Positions 44,209 through 52,624 of a stretch of 64,000 nucleotides of DNA are shown in pieces. The notes under the pieces are model-generated. The model was given only the letters and a program-made list of their open reading frames with translations, was not told where the DNA came from and did no database searches. The DNA is taken from positions 682,001 through 746,000 of the forward strand of contig NZ_JACDUS010000001.1 of assembly GCF_013761005.1 (NCBI RefSeq), in the 5' to 3' direction. This DNA is from Desulfosalsimonas propionicica. GTDB lineage: Bacteria; Desulfobacterota; Desulfobacteria; Desulfobacterales; Desulfosalsimonadaceae. The first letter of the stretch is position 1; the number at the start of each line of letters is the position of its first letter. The position numbers and the translations under genes are program-made.

Positions 44209-46065
44209 ATGGCGGTGCGAAAACAAAAGAAAAAAGTCACGGGCTATGACAAGTATGTGGACTGGAAAATGTTTGGCATTCCTGTGGTCCTGTTTTTTTT
44301 GATTCTCTTTCTGCCCACCCCCCATGGGATGAAAGACGTGGGCACGGAATACAGTGTGGGCCCCAGGGTTGTGGTCGATCATCTGACTCAGTCGCTTTTT
44401 GAAAAAAACAGTACGGATGTCGAACAATGGCAGCTGCTGGCCGCCCGGATGATGGAACAAAATCTGGACATCGGCGCGCTTTCCCGGAAGCGGTTTTTGA
44501 GCCGGGATCTGGGCTGGTGCAAAAAATACGGTCTGGATGCGGATGCGGCCAATTTTAAAAAAGCAAGGCATTTTGTGGAAACCCGACTGACCGATGCGCA
44601 ATACGGGCAGTTGATGCAGCAGGCTTTTGACCTGTTGAGAACCGATCTTCAGTACGAGTCGTTGACCGGAAAAGACAAGGCCGCAGCTGACAAGGCAGCC
44701 TGGAAAATCAAGGTCGCCATTGCCATGGCGGTGTTTGTGGTGCTCTGCTTTTTCACTGAATGCATTCCCCTGCCCGGCGTGGCTTTTTGTATCGGACTGA
44801 TTCTGGTGTTTACCGGAGTGGTCACCCGCAAGGAAGTGGCCATGCTGTACTGGGATGATGCGGTGTGGTTTATCATGGGGAGCCTGATGTTTGCCGCCGC
44901 CTTTGTCAAAACCGGGGTGGACAAGCGGGTTTGTCTGATGATGTTTCGTAAGCTGGCCAAGCCGAATGTGAAATGGATTACCCTGATTTTTTTCATTATT
45001 ATTGCTCCTCTGGCATCTTTTATTTCCGACCATGCCCTGGCGGCCATGTTTCTGCCCATCGGCATCCTGCTGTATCAAAATAGCCTGACCAGTGAAGTTT
45101 CCGAAGACACCGAGCTTGCCAAAATGCTGATGATCGGAATTGCCATGGCCTGCAACATCGGCGGGCCCGGTGCGCCGTCGGGCGGGGCCAGAAACGTGAT
45201 CATGATGACCTATTTAAACGACATGTTCGGACTCGACATTGGTTATTTTCAGTGGGTGACATATTGTATGCCCTTTGTCATCGTCATGATCCCCATAACC
45301 TGGCTGATTTTAAACTGGCGCTTCAAGCCGCGTATCCACTCCCTGGCTCCGGCCATGGACCATCTGCGCGGAGAAATTGACCGGATGGGCGGATGGAACC
45401 GCAAGCAGATCTGGGCCATCATTATTTTTGCGGTCATGGTGTTTGGCTGGTTTACGGAAAAGAGTTTCTATCAGATGGGCATATATCCCATCCGCCTGGG
45501 CATCGGTGTGATTGCCATGGCCGGTGCGGTGGCCTATTTGCTGGCCGGTGTGGTGAACTGGCGCGATTACCAGGAAAAGGTGGACTGGGGGGTGGTCTGG
45601 CTGTATGCCGGCGCCATTATTTTCGGGCGCATCCTGGATGAAACCGGGGCTGCGTACTGGGTGGCCCGAAGCGTCATAGAGGCCATCAAGCCCCTGGGCA
45701 TTGATTCCGGCCTGCCGCTGTTGGCCGTGTCAAACGGCCTGACCGGGATTTTAACCAACTTAATGGCCGACGGCCCGGCAGCGGCCTCGGTGGGGCCGAT
45801 TACACTGAACATGGCCGGGCTGGTCCATCCGGGCACCACTTTTCTACCGTTTATGGCCATGTCCACGGCAGTGGCATCATCCTTTGCATATTGCCTGATC
45901 ATCGGCACGCCGCCCAATGCCATCGTGTATGCCAGCGGTTACCTGGAACCCAAGGATTATCTCCGGGTTGGCATTCCCGTCTGGGTTATCGCCAATATCA
46001 TCCTGCTGGTTCTGACTTTGGGCTACTGGAGTTTTAGGGGGTTCGGGGATCTTGCCGGATTTTAG
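44209..46065 (+). CDS. SLC13/DASS-type anion permease (block 1)
   Basis: A 618-residue transporter. One TM near the N-terminus (~23-40) is followed by a polar extracytoplasmic insert (~41-155) and then a multi-helix SLC13 core (~11 TMs). The first SNT-like sodium/substrate motif reads SDHALAAMFLP (Ser273-Asp-His), and the second reads LTNLMADGPAAAS. Both deviate from the canonical Ser-Asn-Thr, so ion coupling or substrate may differ. ATG 44209 has AAGGAGCC. It lies between the Cache kinase and a 50-aa membrane peptide. Likely substrates are di- or tricarboxylates or sulfonate-like anions (inference). Confidence 0.9.
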   Translation: MAVRKQKKKVTGYDKYVDWKMFGIPVVLFFLILFLPTPHGMKDVGTEYSVGPRVVVDHLTQSLFEKNSTDVEQWQLLAARMMEQNLDIGALSRKRFLSRDLGWCKKYGLDADAANFKKARHFVETRLTDAQYGQLMQQAFDLLRTDLQYESLTGKDKAAADKAAWKIKVAIAMAVFVVLCFFTECIPLPGVAFCIGLILVFTGVVTRKEVAMLYWDDAVWFIMGSLMFAAAFVKTGVDKRVCLMMFRKLAKPNVKWITLIFFIIIAPLASFISDHALAAMFLPIGILLYQNSLTSEVSEDTELAKMLMIGIAMACNIGGPGAPSGGARNVIMMTYLNDMFGLDIGYFQWVTYCMPFVIVMIPITWLILNWRFKPRIHSLAPAMDHLRGEIDRMGGWNRKQIWAIIIFAVMVFGWFTEKSFYQMGIYPIRLGIGVIAMAGAVAYLLAGVVNWRDYQEKVDWGVVWLYAGAIIFGRILDETGAAYWVARSVIEAIKPLGIDSGLPLLAVSNGLTGILTNLMADGPAAASVGPITLNMAGLVHPGTTFLPFMAMSTAVASSFAYCLIIGTPPNAIVYASGYLEPKDYLRVGIPVWVIANIILLVLTLGYWSFRGFGDLAGF

Positions 46066-46108
46066 CACTGAAAATCAAATTACTGAGATTGCCACACAGG
46101 GAGGCAAT

Positions 46109-46261
46109 ATGCAGATCAACCAGAAAAAAACACGCAACCGGGCTTTTCGCATGGAAGACGGAAAACTCTATTTCACCAGGGAGGCGGAGCGCAGCATCTT
46201 TTTCGTGCTCACCCTGCTGATGCTGGCCGCCGGTGTCATGATCCGGCTGGGGGTGATCTGA
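46109..46261 (+). CDS. Small single-span membrane protein (50 aa)
   Basis: A 50-residue peptide starting at ATG 46109 behind GGGAGG (46100-46105). Residues 1-27 are basic/charged (NQKKTRNRAFRMEDGKLYFTREAERS), and residues ~28-49 form one TM helix (IFFVLTLLMLAAGVMIRLGV). It lies 43 nt after the permease and 1 nt before the next gene. It could be a small accessory subunit of the transporter or of the Yip1-like protein. Confidence 0.75.
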   Translation: MQINQKKTRNRAFRMEDGKLYFTREAERSIFFVLTLLMLAAGVMIRLGVI

Positions 46262-46262
46262 C

Positions 46263-46796
46263 ATGGAACTAAGCCAGGCGCATGCAAAGCAGTTTTTCGG
46301 GCTGCGGACATATGTGGCACAGACGGCCCGGATTGTAAGTGCGCCACGGATGTTTTTCCGGGAATACGCCGAATCCGGTCATTTGCTCTTGCCGGTATTT
46401 GCCCTGGTTCTCTCCGGCGGGTTTTATGCCTGTGCAAGCCTGCTGGTCCATGCCTGCCAGGAGCCCATGGCGGCATTGATGATATTTTTCATCAATGCCG
46501 CGGGCATGCCGGTTCTGGCAGCGGGTATGGGTTATGTCGTAAGCCGTTTGATCCTGGGAAGCCGGATTGGTTTCGTGCGCTTTTTCGGCATTTACGCCTG
46601 GGCTGCAGCCGTTGTCCTGCCTTTGGCATGGGTGCCGTATCTGGTGCTGTTCGCAGAGGTTTGGCGGTGGTGGCTCATTGGTACGGGGTTGATGATTGTA
46701 TGCGGATTGAGGCGCTGGCAGGCCATGCTGGTGGTGGTGTTGACCCTGGCGGCCATGATTTACGCATATCAATGGTTGTCAGTGCAATGGACATAG
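46263..46796 (+). CDS. Polytopic membrane protein, Yip1-like
   Basis: A 177-residue protein with about five TM segments (LLLPVFALVLSGGFYACASLL; AALMIFFINAAGMPVLAAGM; GIYAWAAAVVLPLAWVPYLV and two more at the end). The N-terminal amphipathic stretch ending SAPRMFFREYAESGHLL resembles the Yip1-domain entry. Family assignment is by pattern only. It is in the permease operon; the role is unknown. Confidence 0.65.
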   Translation: MELSQAHAKQFFGLRTYVAQTARIVSAPRMFFREYAESGHLLLPVFALVLSGGFYACASLLVHACQEPMAALMIFFINAAGMPVLAAGMGYVVSRLILGSRIGFVRFFGIYAWAAAVVLPLAWVPYLVLFAEVWRWWLIGTGLMIVCGLRRWQAMLVVVLTLAAMIYAYQWLSVQWT

Positions 46797-46842
46797 AATA
46801 TATGGGTATTCGGCATGATGCCGGGAGAAAAGGAGATCGTCT

Positions 46843-47751
46843 ATGAGCCAGAAAATCAAGGTATTAATGGTTGATGATGAAAAACGGTTCCGGGAAACAA
46901 CGGAAAAAATTTTAACGCGCCGGGGATTTGAGACCATTATGGCTGAAAGCGGTCCGGCAGCCATAGAAAAACTGGCTCAGCATCCTGACGTGGTCATCCT
47001 GGATATCCGGATGGAAGGCATGAACGGCCATGAGACACTGGCGGAGATCAAAAAGCGCAACCCGGATCTGCCTGTGATCATGCTTACCGGCTACGGGGAC
47101 TTGGATTCAGCCAAACAGGCAAGGGATCAGGGGGCTTTTGATTACCTGGCCAAGCCCTGTGACATCGAAGTGCTCACCGGAAAAATCCGGGAGGCCATCC
47201 AAAGCCGGCAGATGCCCGAAGCATACAGGGAAAATCGGGTCAAAGGGGTTATGATTCCCATTGATGAATATACCACCCTGAACTCGGATGTCACGGTGCA
47301 AGAAGCGATTTTCGAACTCAAAAAGACATTTGCCGCGCGGGCCACCTCCAGGATCATGGAAACCGGGCATCGCTCCGTGCTTGTTGTGGAAAAGCCCATG
47401 CAGGTCATTGGCATTTTGTCCATTACCGATTTGATGCAGATGATTCTGCCGGCCTATCTTTCAGCGCCCAAACCCTCCACTGCAGACAGCATTCAATATT
47501 CTCCCCTTTTCTGGAAGGGCGAATTCCAGCGGGCCATTGAACTGCATGCCCGGATGCCCATCGGAGAAGTGATGTCGCCTGTCCCCTATGATATCGATGC
47601 CAATGCATCGCTTATGGAGGCCACCTTTCAGATGAGTACCTATGGGGTGCGGCGCCTGCTGGTAAAGACCGGAGATAAGGTGCTGGGTATCATCCGGGAG
47701 CAGGATCTGTTTTTTGAGATGGAGAAAATTCTGCGCGCAAAACCGGCATAA
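46843..47751 (+). CDS. Response regulator with a CBS-domain pair
   Basis: A 302-residue protein: receiver domain 1-120 (VVILDIRMEGMNG, MLTGYGD, AKPCDIE) followed by a CBS pair (~160-205, HRSVLVVEKPMQVIGILSIT; ~240-300, MSTYGVRRLLVKTGDKVLGI). CBS pairs bind adenine nucleotides such as AMP/ATP in many proteins. This fusion can link phosphorelay input to energy or adenylate state. It ends block 1, 46 nt after the Yip1-like gene with AAAAGGAG. Confidence 0.9.
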   Translation: MSQKIKVLMVDDEKRFRETTEKILTRRGFETIMAESGPAAIEKLAQHPDVVILDIRMEGMNGHETLAEIKKRNPDLPVIMLTGYGDLDSAKQARDQGAFDYLAKPCDIEVLTGKIREAIQSRQMPEAYRENRVKGVMIPIDEYTTLNSDVTVQEAIFELKKTFAARATSRIMETGHRSVLVVEKPMQVIGILSITDLMQMILPAYLSAPKPSTADSIQYSPLFWKGEFQRAIELHARMPIGEVMSPVPYDIDANASLMEATFQMSTYGVRRLLVKTGDKVLGIIREQDLFFEMEKILRAKPA

Positions 47752-47778
47752 GCCTCAACCTTCGAAATATCCGGTTTT

Positions 47779-47804
47779 TGCCCTTGTCCGGGCAGACCCT
47801 TTTT
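47779..47804 (+). terminator. Weak terminator after block 1
   Basis: TGCCC (47779-47783) and GGGCA (47790-47794) form a short stem, followed after 5 nt by TTTTT (47800-47804). The stem is short, so termination may be partial. Confidence 0.35.
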
Positions 47805-47842
47805 CCGGAAAAAATACAAGCCTGCATGAATTGCGTGCATCA

Positions 47843-47862
47843 TGTAAAGAAAACCTGCACCC
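47843..47862. promoter_or_regulatory. Upstream activator-type site 2 (half site)
   Basis: TGTAAAGAAAACCTGCACCC matches the right half and tail of site 3 (52500-52519) at 19 of 20 positions. The left TTTACA arm is degenerate here. Its centre is about 105 bp upstream of the -12 element of promoter 2. Confidence 0.55.
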
Positions 47863-47932
47863 GGCCGGGCCACAGGGTAAGCAAAACAACGTTTTGCCGG
47901 TGATTTTTGCATGTTTTGGTTATAACTGAAAA

Positions 47933-47949
47933 TGGCACGCATATTGCTT
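47933..47949 (+). promoter_or_regulatory. Sigma-54 promoter 2
   Basis: TGGCACGCATATTGCTT: a perfect -24/-12 match with GG at 47934-47935 and GC at 47946-47947, 10 nt apart. It is 56 nt upstream of the pseudo-receiver gene that opens block 2. Confidence 0.9.
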
Positions 47950-48004
47950 CTCTATAACTCACTGCAAGTCGTTTAACACACAACCCAGGGGCAGGGGCAT
48001 TAAG

Positions 48005-48379
48005 ATGAGATCTGTACTGATTCTCGACAGCCAGGCGTATCGCAGAAAACTGCTGGTTCGCTATCTTTGTGAGGCCGGCTATGACGTATGCGGGATCAGT
48101 GAAGCGCAATATTGCCATCAGAATGATTATTCCAAGTTTGATCTTGTGATTGTCAATTTTTATCCGGATGCCGCGGGGACGTGGGATTTTTACATGGGTT
48201 TGAAAAAGAAATATCCGGATTTGCCAGTGCTGGTCTATCTGCAAAAAAGCTTCCATGCTTTCCGGAGCCTGAAGCAGGCCATTGACTCGGTTGTCTCATA
48301 TCCGGAAAAATCCTGCCGGCTGCGTCGACCTGTGCGGGCCATAAGACCACTTGCCGGCATTGATCATGGGAGCTGCTAA
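48005..48379 (+). CDS. Pseudo-receiver protein
   Basis: A 124-residue receiver-like protein (VLILDSQAYRRKLLVRYLCEAG start). The phosphoacceptor Asp is replaced by Asn51 (LVIVNFYPD), the Thr/Ser switch segment reads VLVYLQKS, and the conserved Lys is not clear. It should not be phosphorylated in the normal way. The C-terminus is basic (RLRRPVRAIRPLAG). It is the first gene behind sigma-54 promoter 2 and 50 nt upstream of the acyl-CoA synthetase. It may be a protein-protein adaptor. Confidence 0.75.
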   Translation: MRSVLILDSQAYRRKLLVRYLCEAGYDVCGISEAQYCHQNDYSKFDLVIVNFYPDAAGTWDFYMGLKKKYPDLPVLVYLQKSFHAFRSLKQAIDSVVSYPEKSCRLRRPVRAIRPLAGIDHGSC

Positions 48380-48429
48380 CCAGGTATGGGGCACAAACAC
48401 GCCGCAGAGACCTGCGGGAAGGAATCGTT

Positions 48430-51141
48430 ATGAGTGTATTGAATCTGAATAAGATTTTTGCACCAAGATCCATTGCCGTTATCGGCGCAAGTGAAAAAAG
48501 CGGCAGCGTGGGCACCATGGTCACAAACAACCTGGTAAACGGCGGATACAAAGGCCGGCTATACCCTGTGAATCCCAAATATACCCATGTGTCCGGCCTG
48601 CCTGCCTTCAAGTCGGTGGGAGACCTGCCGGCTGCCCCGGATCTGGTCATGATTGCCACCCCCATTGAAACAGTTGCCGAAATTGTCCGGCAATGTATGG
48701 AAAAAAACGCAGGCGGGGCAATGGTGCTGTCTGCAGGCGGCCGGGAGACTGGAAAAAAAGGCGCTGCCATGGAAGAGGAAATCAAAAGCCAAATCCAGTC
48801 CAGCGGATTTCGGGTGCTGGGCCCCAACTGTCTGGGAATCATTTCCACCCGGCATTGCATGAATGCCACTTTTGCCAACCGTATGGCACAAAGGGGCAAA
48901 ATGGCCTTTATTTCCCAAAGCGGGGCCATTTGCACCGCCATTCTGGATTTTGCCGAAAAGTCCCGGATCGGATTTAGTTATTTTGTCAGCCTCGGGTCCA
49001 TGCTGGATGTGGACTTCGGCGATGTAATCGATTATCTGGGCAATGATCCGCAGGTGGGCAGCATTGTCATGTATGTGGAAAATCTTGCCCGGATTCGCAA
49101 TTTCATGAGCGCGGCCCGCTCCGTATCCCGGGTCAAGCCCATTATTGCCCTCAAAGCCGGCCGCACCCGGGCCGGGGCTGCGGCAGCGGCCTCTCACACC
49201 GGGGCCCTGGCAGGTGAAGATGCCGTATATGACGCTGCCTTTAAAAGGGCGGGTATTGTCCGGGTCAAGACCTTTGCGGAGTTGTTTGATTGTGCCGAGT
49301 TTATCGGAAAGCAGCCCAAACCCGCCGGCCACGGCCTGGCCATCCTGACCAATGCCGGGGGGGCGGGTGTGATGGCTGCTGATGCCCTGTGGGATTATGG
49401 ATTTTTCCCGGTGACGCTGGCGCCTGAAACCATCCGGCAGCTGGATGCGATCCTTCCGCCCCACTGGAGCCGGGCCAATCCCGTGGATATCCTGGGCGAT
49501 GCCACAGCAGAACGATACGCGAGGGCGGCCGAAATTCTTGCAGGCGCCAGGGAGGTCAACGGACTGCTGATCATGCTGGCGCCTCAGGCCATTGCCGAGC
49601 CCACCCGGGTGGCCGAGGTGCTGGCCGAACAGTTAAAGAAACAATCCTATCCGGTTTTTACCGCCTGGCTCGGGGGCAGTGATGTGGAAGGCGGGCGGGC
49701 TGTCTTTCACAAGTCCGGCATTCCGACCTTTGACTCTCCGGAGCGGGCGGTGCGGGCTTTTATGGATCTTTACCGTTATTCCCGCAATATTGAAATGCTT
49801 CAGCAGATTCCGGAAAAACTGCCGCACCGGCTCGACTTTGACCGGCAGAAGGCAAAGGCTTTGATTGACACGGCGCTGGCACGGGAGACCGGTCATATGC
49901 CGGAAATCGAGGCCAAGGATCTGCTGGCGGCCTATGGCATCCCGGTCAACCCGACCATGTTTGCCGGCACTGCGGAGCAGGCGGCAAACATGGCTGAAAA
50001 AACCGGGTTTCCGGTGGTTTTGAAGGTGGCTTCCAGTCGGATCGTTCATAAAAGTGACGTAGGCGGAGTGGCGCTGAACCTCTGCGATGCCACAGCGGTA
50101 AGCGAGGCTTTCGGACAGATGGCCCGGCGTGTTGACGAGCGCTGTCCCGGAGGGTTTGATGGTGTCAGCGTGCAGAAAATGCTGCCGCAGGGAAGTTATG
50201 AGATCATTGCGGGTGCCAGAAAAGACCGTGAATTTGGACCTGTAGTGCTGTTCGGGACAGGGGGGGTATTAACGGAGGTGTTCAAAGACCGTTCCATCGC
50301 ATTGCCCCCCCTGAACCGACTTCTGGCCCGCAGAATGATGGAAGAAACCCGAATTTACAAGGTTTTGCAGGGATATCGCAATCTTGATGCCCTGGATCTG
50401 GTTCAGTTCGAGGCCCTGCTTATCCGGCTTTCCCAGCTGATGACGGATTTTGCGGAAATTTCCGAAATCGACATCAATCCCCTGATGGTTCATGACGGCC
50501 GGATCATCGCCGTTGATGCCAGGGTGATCGTCAGTCCCGCTGAGGTCAAAGCGCCCCTGCATCTGGTGATCAGCCCCTATCCCAATGAGTATGAAGAGCA
50601 ACTGGATCTGGAAGACGTCGGCGTGTTGACAGTCCGGCCCATCCGGCCCGAAGATGCCCCGCTTCTGGAGGAGATGTTTAACGAACTTTCTCCCATGAGT
50701 ATTTATTACCGGTTTTTTAGCCCCATCAAGCGCCTGCCGCACTATATGCTGGCCCGGTTTACCCAGATCGATTATGATCGGCAGATTGCCATGGTGGCAA
50801 TATCCACAGCCGGAGGAATAGAAAAAATGCTTGGTGTCAGCCGGGTAATCGGGGAGCCGGATGGAAAAACAGCTGAATTTGCGGTTCTTGTGGCTGACCA
50901 GTGGCATGGAAAGGGTATTGGTGCAATTTTGTTAAAACGCTGCCTGGATATTGCCCGGAGCCGGGGCACGGATAAGATCTGGGGTCTGATTCTGCCGGAC
51001 AATACCAAGATGCTGGCCCTGGCCCGGAAGCTTGGCTTTGATATCCGGAAAGACAATACCGGAGAGTATGAAGCAACCCTGCGTTTTCAAAATTCCGGAG
51101 GAGAACCGGACAAACCATCTTATGCGGGTTCTGCCCGTTAA
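48430..51141 (+). CDS. ADP-forming acyl-CoA synthetase fused to GNAT acyltransferase
   Basis: A 903-residue multidomain protein: CoA-binding ~5-105, succinyl-CoA-ligase-like ~150-460 with intact phosphohistidine motif SHTGALAG (His256), ATP-grasp ~485-705 with VVLKVASSRIVHKSDVGGVAL, and a C-terminal GNAT domain ~737-900 with acetyl-CoA loop QWHGKGIGAILL. The order resembles Pat-type protein acetyltransferases, but the catalytic His of the synthetase part is kept, so both activities are possible. AAGGAAT precedes ATG 48430. It would activate acids to acyl-CoA or make ATP, and could acylate proteins to set feedback. Confidence 0.92.
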   Translation: MSVLNLNKIFAPRSIAVIGASEKSGSVGTMVTNNLVNGGYKGRLYPVNPKYTHVSGLPAFKSVGDLPAAPDLVMIATPIETVAEIVRQCMEKNAGGAMVLSAGGRETGKKGAAMEEEIKSQIQSSGFRVLGPNCLGIISTRHCMNATFANRMAQRGKMAFISQSGAICTAILDFAEKSRIGFSYFVSLGSMLDVDFGDVIDYLGNDPQVGSIVMYVENLARIRNFMSAARSVSRVKPIIALKAGRTRAGAAAAASHTGALAGEDAVYDAAFKRAGIVRVKTFAELFDCAEFIGKQPKPAGHGLAILTNAGGAGVMAADALWDYGFFPVTLAPETIRQLDAILPPHWSRANPVDILGDATAERYARAAEILAGAREVNGLLIMLAPQAIAEPTRVAEVLAEQLKKQSYPVFTAWLGGSDVEGGRAVFHKSGIPTFDSPERAVRAFMDLYRYSRNIEMLQQIPEKLPHRLDFDRQKAKALIDTALARETGHMPEIEAKDLLAAYGIPVNPTMFAGTAEQAANMAEKTGFPVVLKVASSRIVHKSDVGGVALNLCDATAVSEAFGQMARRVDERCPGGFDGVSVQKMLPQGSYEIIAGARKDREFGPVVLFGTGGVLTEVFKDRSIALPPLNRLLARRMMEETRIYKVLQGYRNLDALDLVQFEALLIRLSQLMTDFAEISEIDINPLMVHDGRIIAVDARVIVSPAEVKAPLHLVISPYPNEYEEQLDLEDVGVLTVRPIRPEDAPLLEEMFNELSPMSIYYRFFSPIKRLPHYMLARFTQIDYDRQIAMVAISTAGGIEKMLGVSRVIGEPDGKTAEFAVLVADQWHGKGIGAILLKRCLDIARSRGTDKIWGLILPDNTKMLALARKLGFDIRKDNTGEYEATLRFQNSGGEPDKPSYAGSAR

Positions 51142-51157
51142 AAAAAGGAGGCCGCCA

Positions 51158-51916
51158 ATGACCCACCACTATAACAAATATATTCCCGGAACCTACGGGA
51201 AACGTATTCCCGGGGGCGCAGCCAAGGCAGAGGAGGTGATTTTGGAATGGGAGCGCAGGCGGCTTAAGGCCATCAAGAAAAAAGACGCTGAAGCCCGGGT
51301 GACCAACTGCATTGCGTTTTCCCGGAAAATCGGCTTGGGCGCCCTTGAAATTGCGGATCTAATGTCATCGCGGCTCGGCGGGATGCGCGTTGTGGACCGC
51401 GGGATTCTGGAAAAGATCGCAGAGAACAAGCATCTCGGAGAAAAAACCATTGATTCCTTTGATGAACGTTATCCCGGGGCCATGAGTGATTTCGCCGCTC
51501 TTCTGTTCGGGGAGAAATCCTTTACCATGGGCGATTACATGCGCTACTTGACCGGCGCTGTGTTTGCCATGGCCGACGCAGGTCCCACGATTTTTGTGGG
51601 CCGGGCGGTTCATTTGATCCTGCCCCGCCAACGGGTTCTGGCTGTGCGCTTTATCGCTTCCCGGGATTTCCGGGTCCGGCGGATTGCAGAAATTCTGGAA
51701 GTGACAGAGGATGCAGCAGCAAAGGAACTCGACCGGGTGGATCGGGAGCAGAAGGAATTTTTCCGGAAAAATTTCAATAAAAAAGACGCCGCTGCTTATG
51801 AATTTGATATGGTGATCAATCGCGACTATCTGGAAAGCGCCGATGCTGCCGCAGAAGTCGTGGCAACGGCTTACCGTCAAAAATTTGATTACCATCACCG
51901 GCGGACTTATTCTTGA
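51158..51916 (+). CDS. Cytidylate kinase-like family protein
   Basis: A 252-residue protein resembling the stand-alone cytidylate-kinase-like family (NCIAFSRKIGLGALEIADLMSSRLGG; VDRGILEKIAENK; TIFVGRAVHLILP; DREQKEFFRKNFN). A classic P-loop GxxGxGK is not seen; the phosphate-binding segment is the SRKIGLGA region. The N-terminal ~45 residues are a basic extension. ATG 51158 has AAAGGAGG, 16 nt after the synthetase. Its substrate is unknown. It ends at a clear terminator. Confidence 0.8.
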   Translation: MTHHYNKYIPGTYGKRIPGGAAKAEEVILEWERRRLKAIKKKDAEARVTNCIAFSRKIGLGALEIADLMSSRLGGMRVVDRGILEKIAENKHLGEKTIDSFDERYPGAMSDFAALLFGEKSFTMGDYMRYLTGAVFAMADAGPTIFVGRAVHLILPRQRVLAVRFIASRDFRVRRIAEILEVTEDAAAKELDRVDREQKEFFRKNFNKKDAAAYEFDMVINRDYLESADAAAEVVATAYRQKFDYHHRRTYS

Positions 51917-51924
51917 AAATGATG

Positions 51925-51963
51925 GCCCCGGATTCGGTTGACCCGGAAATGCCGGGGCTTTTT
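51925..51963 (+). terminator. Rho-independent terminator after the kinase-like gene
   Basis: GCCCCGG (51925-51931) pairs with CCGGGGC (51952-51958), followed by TTTTT (51959-51963). It ends the main block 2 transcript. Confidence 0.85.
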
Positions 51964-52002
51964 CAATGCCGGTAAAAAATAACATCAAGCAGGAGTCGGG
52001 TT

Positions 52003-52314
52003 ATGGATAAGACCAATAAAGGCCGAAGGAGAGTGACGTTTCGTCTGGCGGCTCCGGATGCTGCAGAGGTAAGCCTGGGCGGAAGTTTTAACAACTGGAA
52101 CAACAGAAAACATCTTATGAAGAAAAAACCCGGAGGATTCTGGGAAAAAATCGTGATGCTGCCGCCCGGCCGATATGAATACAAGTTTATGATTGATGGA
52201 AAATGGTGCCTGGACCCGGCAAACAGGCAGAGCTGTGATAATTCCTTTGGTACCCGCAATTCCGTAATCGAAGTCAGTGCCCCGCCCATATCCCTGCGAG
52301 CCCGGAAGAAGTAG
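52003..52314 (+). CDS. CBM48 / AMPK-beta-type glycogen-binding domain protein
   Basis: A 103-residue protein with one early-set domain: VSLGGSFNNWNN (sugar-binding Trp), GFWEKIVMLPPGRYEYKFMIDGKW and NSFGTRNSVIEV match AMPK-beta/isoamylase N-domain proteins. It is stand-alone, without catalytic or transport domains. It probably binds alpha-glucan or acts as a scaffold. It lies between the block 2 terminator and the site before block 3. Confidence 0.9.
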   Translation: MDKTNKGRRRVTFRLAAPDAAEVSLGGSFNNWNNRKHLMKKKPGGFWEKIVMLPPGRYEYKFMIDGKWCLDPANRQSCDNSFGTRNSVIEVSAPPISLRARKK

Positions 52315-52488
52315 GAACAATTCCAAAAATATTGCGGACAGGCCATCTCCTTTGATTTCAAATCGTTTATCAGTGTTGTCATGCCTCTCCGGAGACCTGC
52401 TGCAAAAATGGCCGGAAAGGCCGTGCGGTTTGATGATCGTTGGTGTTTGGCGCGCCCAATAGTTGCTTTTATGTTCATAAGCGATGGT

Positions 52489-52519
52489 TTTTTACACCTT
52501 GTAAAGGAAACCTGCACCC
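52489..52519. promoter_or_regulatory. Upstream activator-type site 3 (inverted repeat plus tail)
   Basis: TTTACA-CCT-TGTAAA (52491-52505) is a perfect 6-bp inverted repeat with 3-nt spacing, followed by GGAAACCTGCACCC. Its centre is about 140 bp upstream of the -12 element of promoter 3, almost the same as the 141 bp at site 1. Confidence 0.6.
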
Positions 52520-52624
52520 TTCCTTTTTTCTTCAGTATTGGATTCTTCTGCAAAATCTTTGTTTCATGGGTTTTGGGGGAAAAAATCAATAGACAGACCG
52601 TTTTTTCCCAAAAATCACATCTTC

